Shown here: positions 63,720 to 64,000 of the stretch, piece after piece
How the letters are laid out: the number at the start of each line of letters is the position of its first letter
Numbering within the stretch: the stretch's first letter is position 1
Assembly (NCBI RefSeq): GCF_900184035.1
Contig: NZ_FXWP01000027.1
Coordinates: 248,001-312,000 of the forward strand
Reading direction: 5' to 3'
DNA: 64,000 nt
Origin: Kosakonia pseudosacchari
GTDB lineage: Bacteria; Pseudomonadota; Gammaproteobacteria; Enterobacterales; Enterobacteriaceae
Notes under the pieces: model-generated
What the model was told of the DNA's origin: nothing
What the model saw: the letters and a program-made list of their open reading frames with translations, nothing else
Databases searched by the model: none
Made by a program: the position numbers and the translations under genes

Positions 63720-64000
63720 TCAAGGTTTCTGCTGCGGTGATAATGTCCCGCTATCAACATCATCCGTCCTGACGCGTTTACCTATATCTTTAAGTTGTGA
63801 AAACTTTTCCAGAAGTTGCGGTGCATCATCAAGGCTGGTGGCAAACATCCACATATATGTCATGACCGAATAAATATGTCCGGCATTCACCCCCTGGGTT
63901 GATGTCATTACTATGATGGTCAGGGTAAAGAGCAGGGCGATCAGGGCACCGATCGCGAGGTATCCCAGTGCTTCACGATCGGAAAGGCTGATTCGCAAGC
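63720..64000 (-). CDS. Membrane protein, C-terminal part (probably ABC_membrane_3 type)
   Basis: A frame open to the window edge and encoding the last ~93 residues of a protein. One or two hydrophobic helices (LGYLAIGALIALLFTLTIIV, then IYSVMTYMWMFATSL) are followed by a soluble tail DDAPQLLEKFSQLKDIGKRV. This tail resembles the end of stand-alone six-TM ABC transporter membrane domain proteins (PF13748) as I remember them. It lies 38 bp upstream of the RND gene on the same strand, so the two may be cotranscribed. Confidence 0.55.
   Translation of the reverse strand, partial: LRISLSDREALGYLAIGALIALLFTLTIIVMTSTQGVNAGHIYSVMTYMWMFATSLDDAPQLLEKFSQLKDIGKRVRTDDVDSGTLSPQQKP

Overview
The window is chromosomal DNA from an enterobacterium. 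The yciGFE, bluR-bluF-ycgZ-ymgA-ariR, lutABC (ykgEFG), yajD, cfa, katG and cold-shock genes closely resemble E. coli and Salmonella genes. They are mixed with plant- or soil-associated accessory genes: phosphoketolase, an aerobic formate dehydrogenase linked to a bd oxidase, Mn-catalase, and several efflux systems. A Kosakonia-like genus is my best guess, from memory of gene content only. I see no rRNA, tRNA, insertion sequence, prophage or CRISPR array.

Layout. 1-3.9 kb: a sigma-54 activator (cut by the window start) diverges from an aldehyde dehydrogenase/alcohol dehydrogenase pair with a plausible sigma-54 promoter. 3.9-7.4 kb: alpha/beta hydrolase and divergent MerR regulator, a second-type GAPDH, and a GlxA-type regulator. 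7.5-9.1 kb: yciGFE stress operon. 9.6-15.7 kb: operon of formate dehydrogenase, DUF1641 protein and cytochrome bd subunits I and II, which looks like a formate-to-oxygen respiratory module. 16-19.3 kb: TetR/RidA pair and katG. 19.9-23 kb: DUF1264 lipoprotein, metallo-hydrolase, manganese catalase and a second yciE. 24.7-29.1 kb: MarR-controlled EmrAB-like pump plus an MFS exporter. 29.2-33.6 kb: the blue-light module bluR, bluF, ycgZ, ymgA, ariR with repeated TTGTACAA operators. 33.8-43.3 kb: a hydrolase pseudogene, quinone oxidoreductase, cation/proton antiporter, phosphoketolase, PanE-like reductase, EamA transporter and regulators. 43.4-47.5 kb: lutABC and a cfa-type methyltransferase. 47.7-49.7 kb: AraC regulator and MFS transporter. 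50-54.2 kb: a lipid A modification locus (dgkA, a fused response regulator-histidine kinase, eptA). 54.4-64 kb: yajD, S66 peptidase, chemoreceptor, cold-shock protein, an overlooked 43-residue protein, a RES-domain protein, a small secreted protein, an RND pump, and the end of a membrane protein.

Three points stand out. First, the formate dehydrogenase/DUF1641/bd-oxidase operon has translationally coupled genes. Second, eptA and dgkA have near-identical promoters: a 17-bp box, 10 bp, then [GC]ATACTGCGCA, with the same 47-nt distance from box to start codon. This ties phosphoethanolamine transfer to recycling of its diacylglycerol by-product. Third, the response regulator and sensor kinase between them are joined into one frame across a run of eight G. 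Removing one G would restore two separate proteins.
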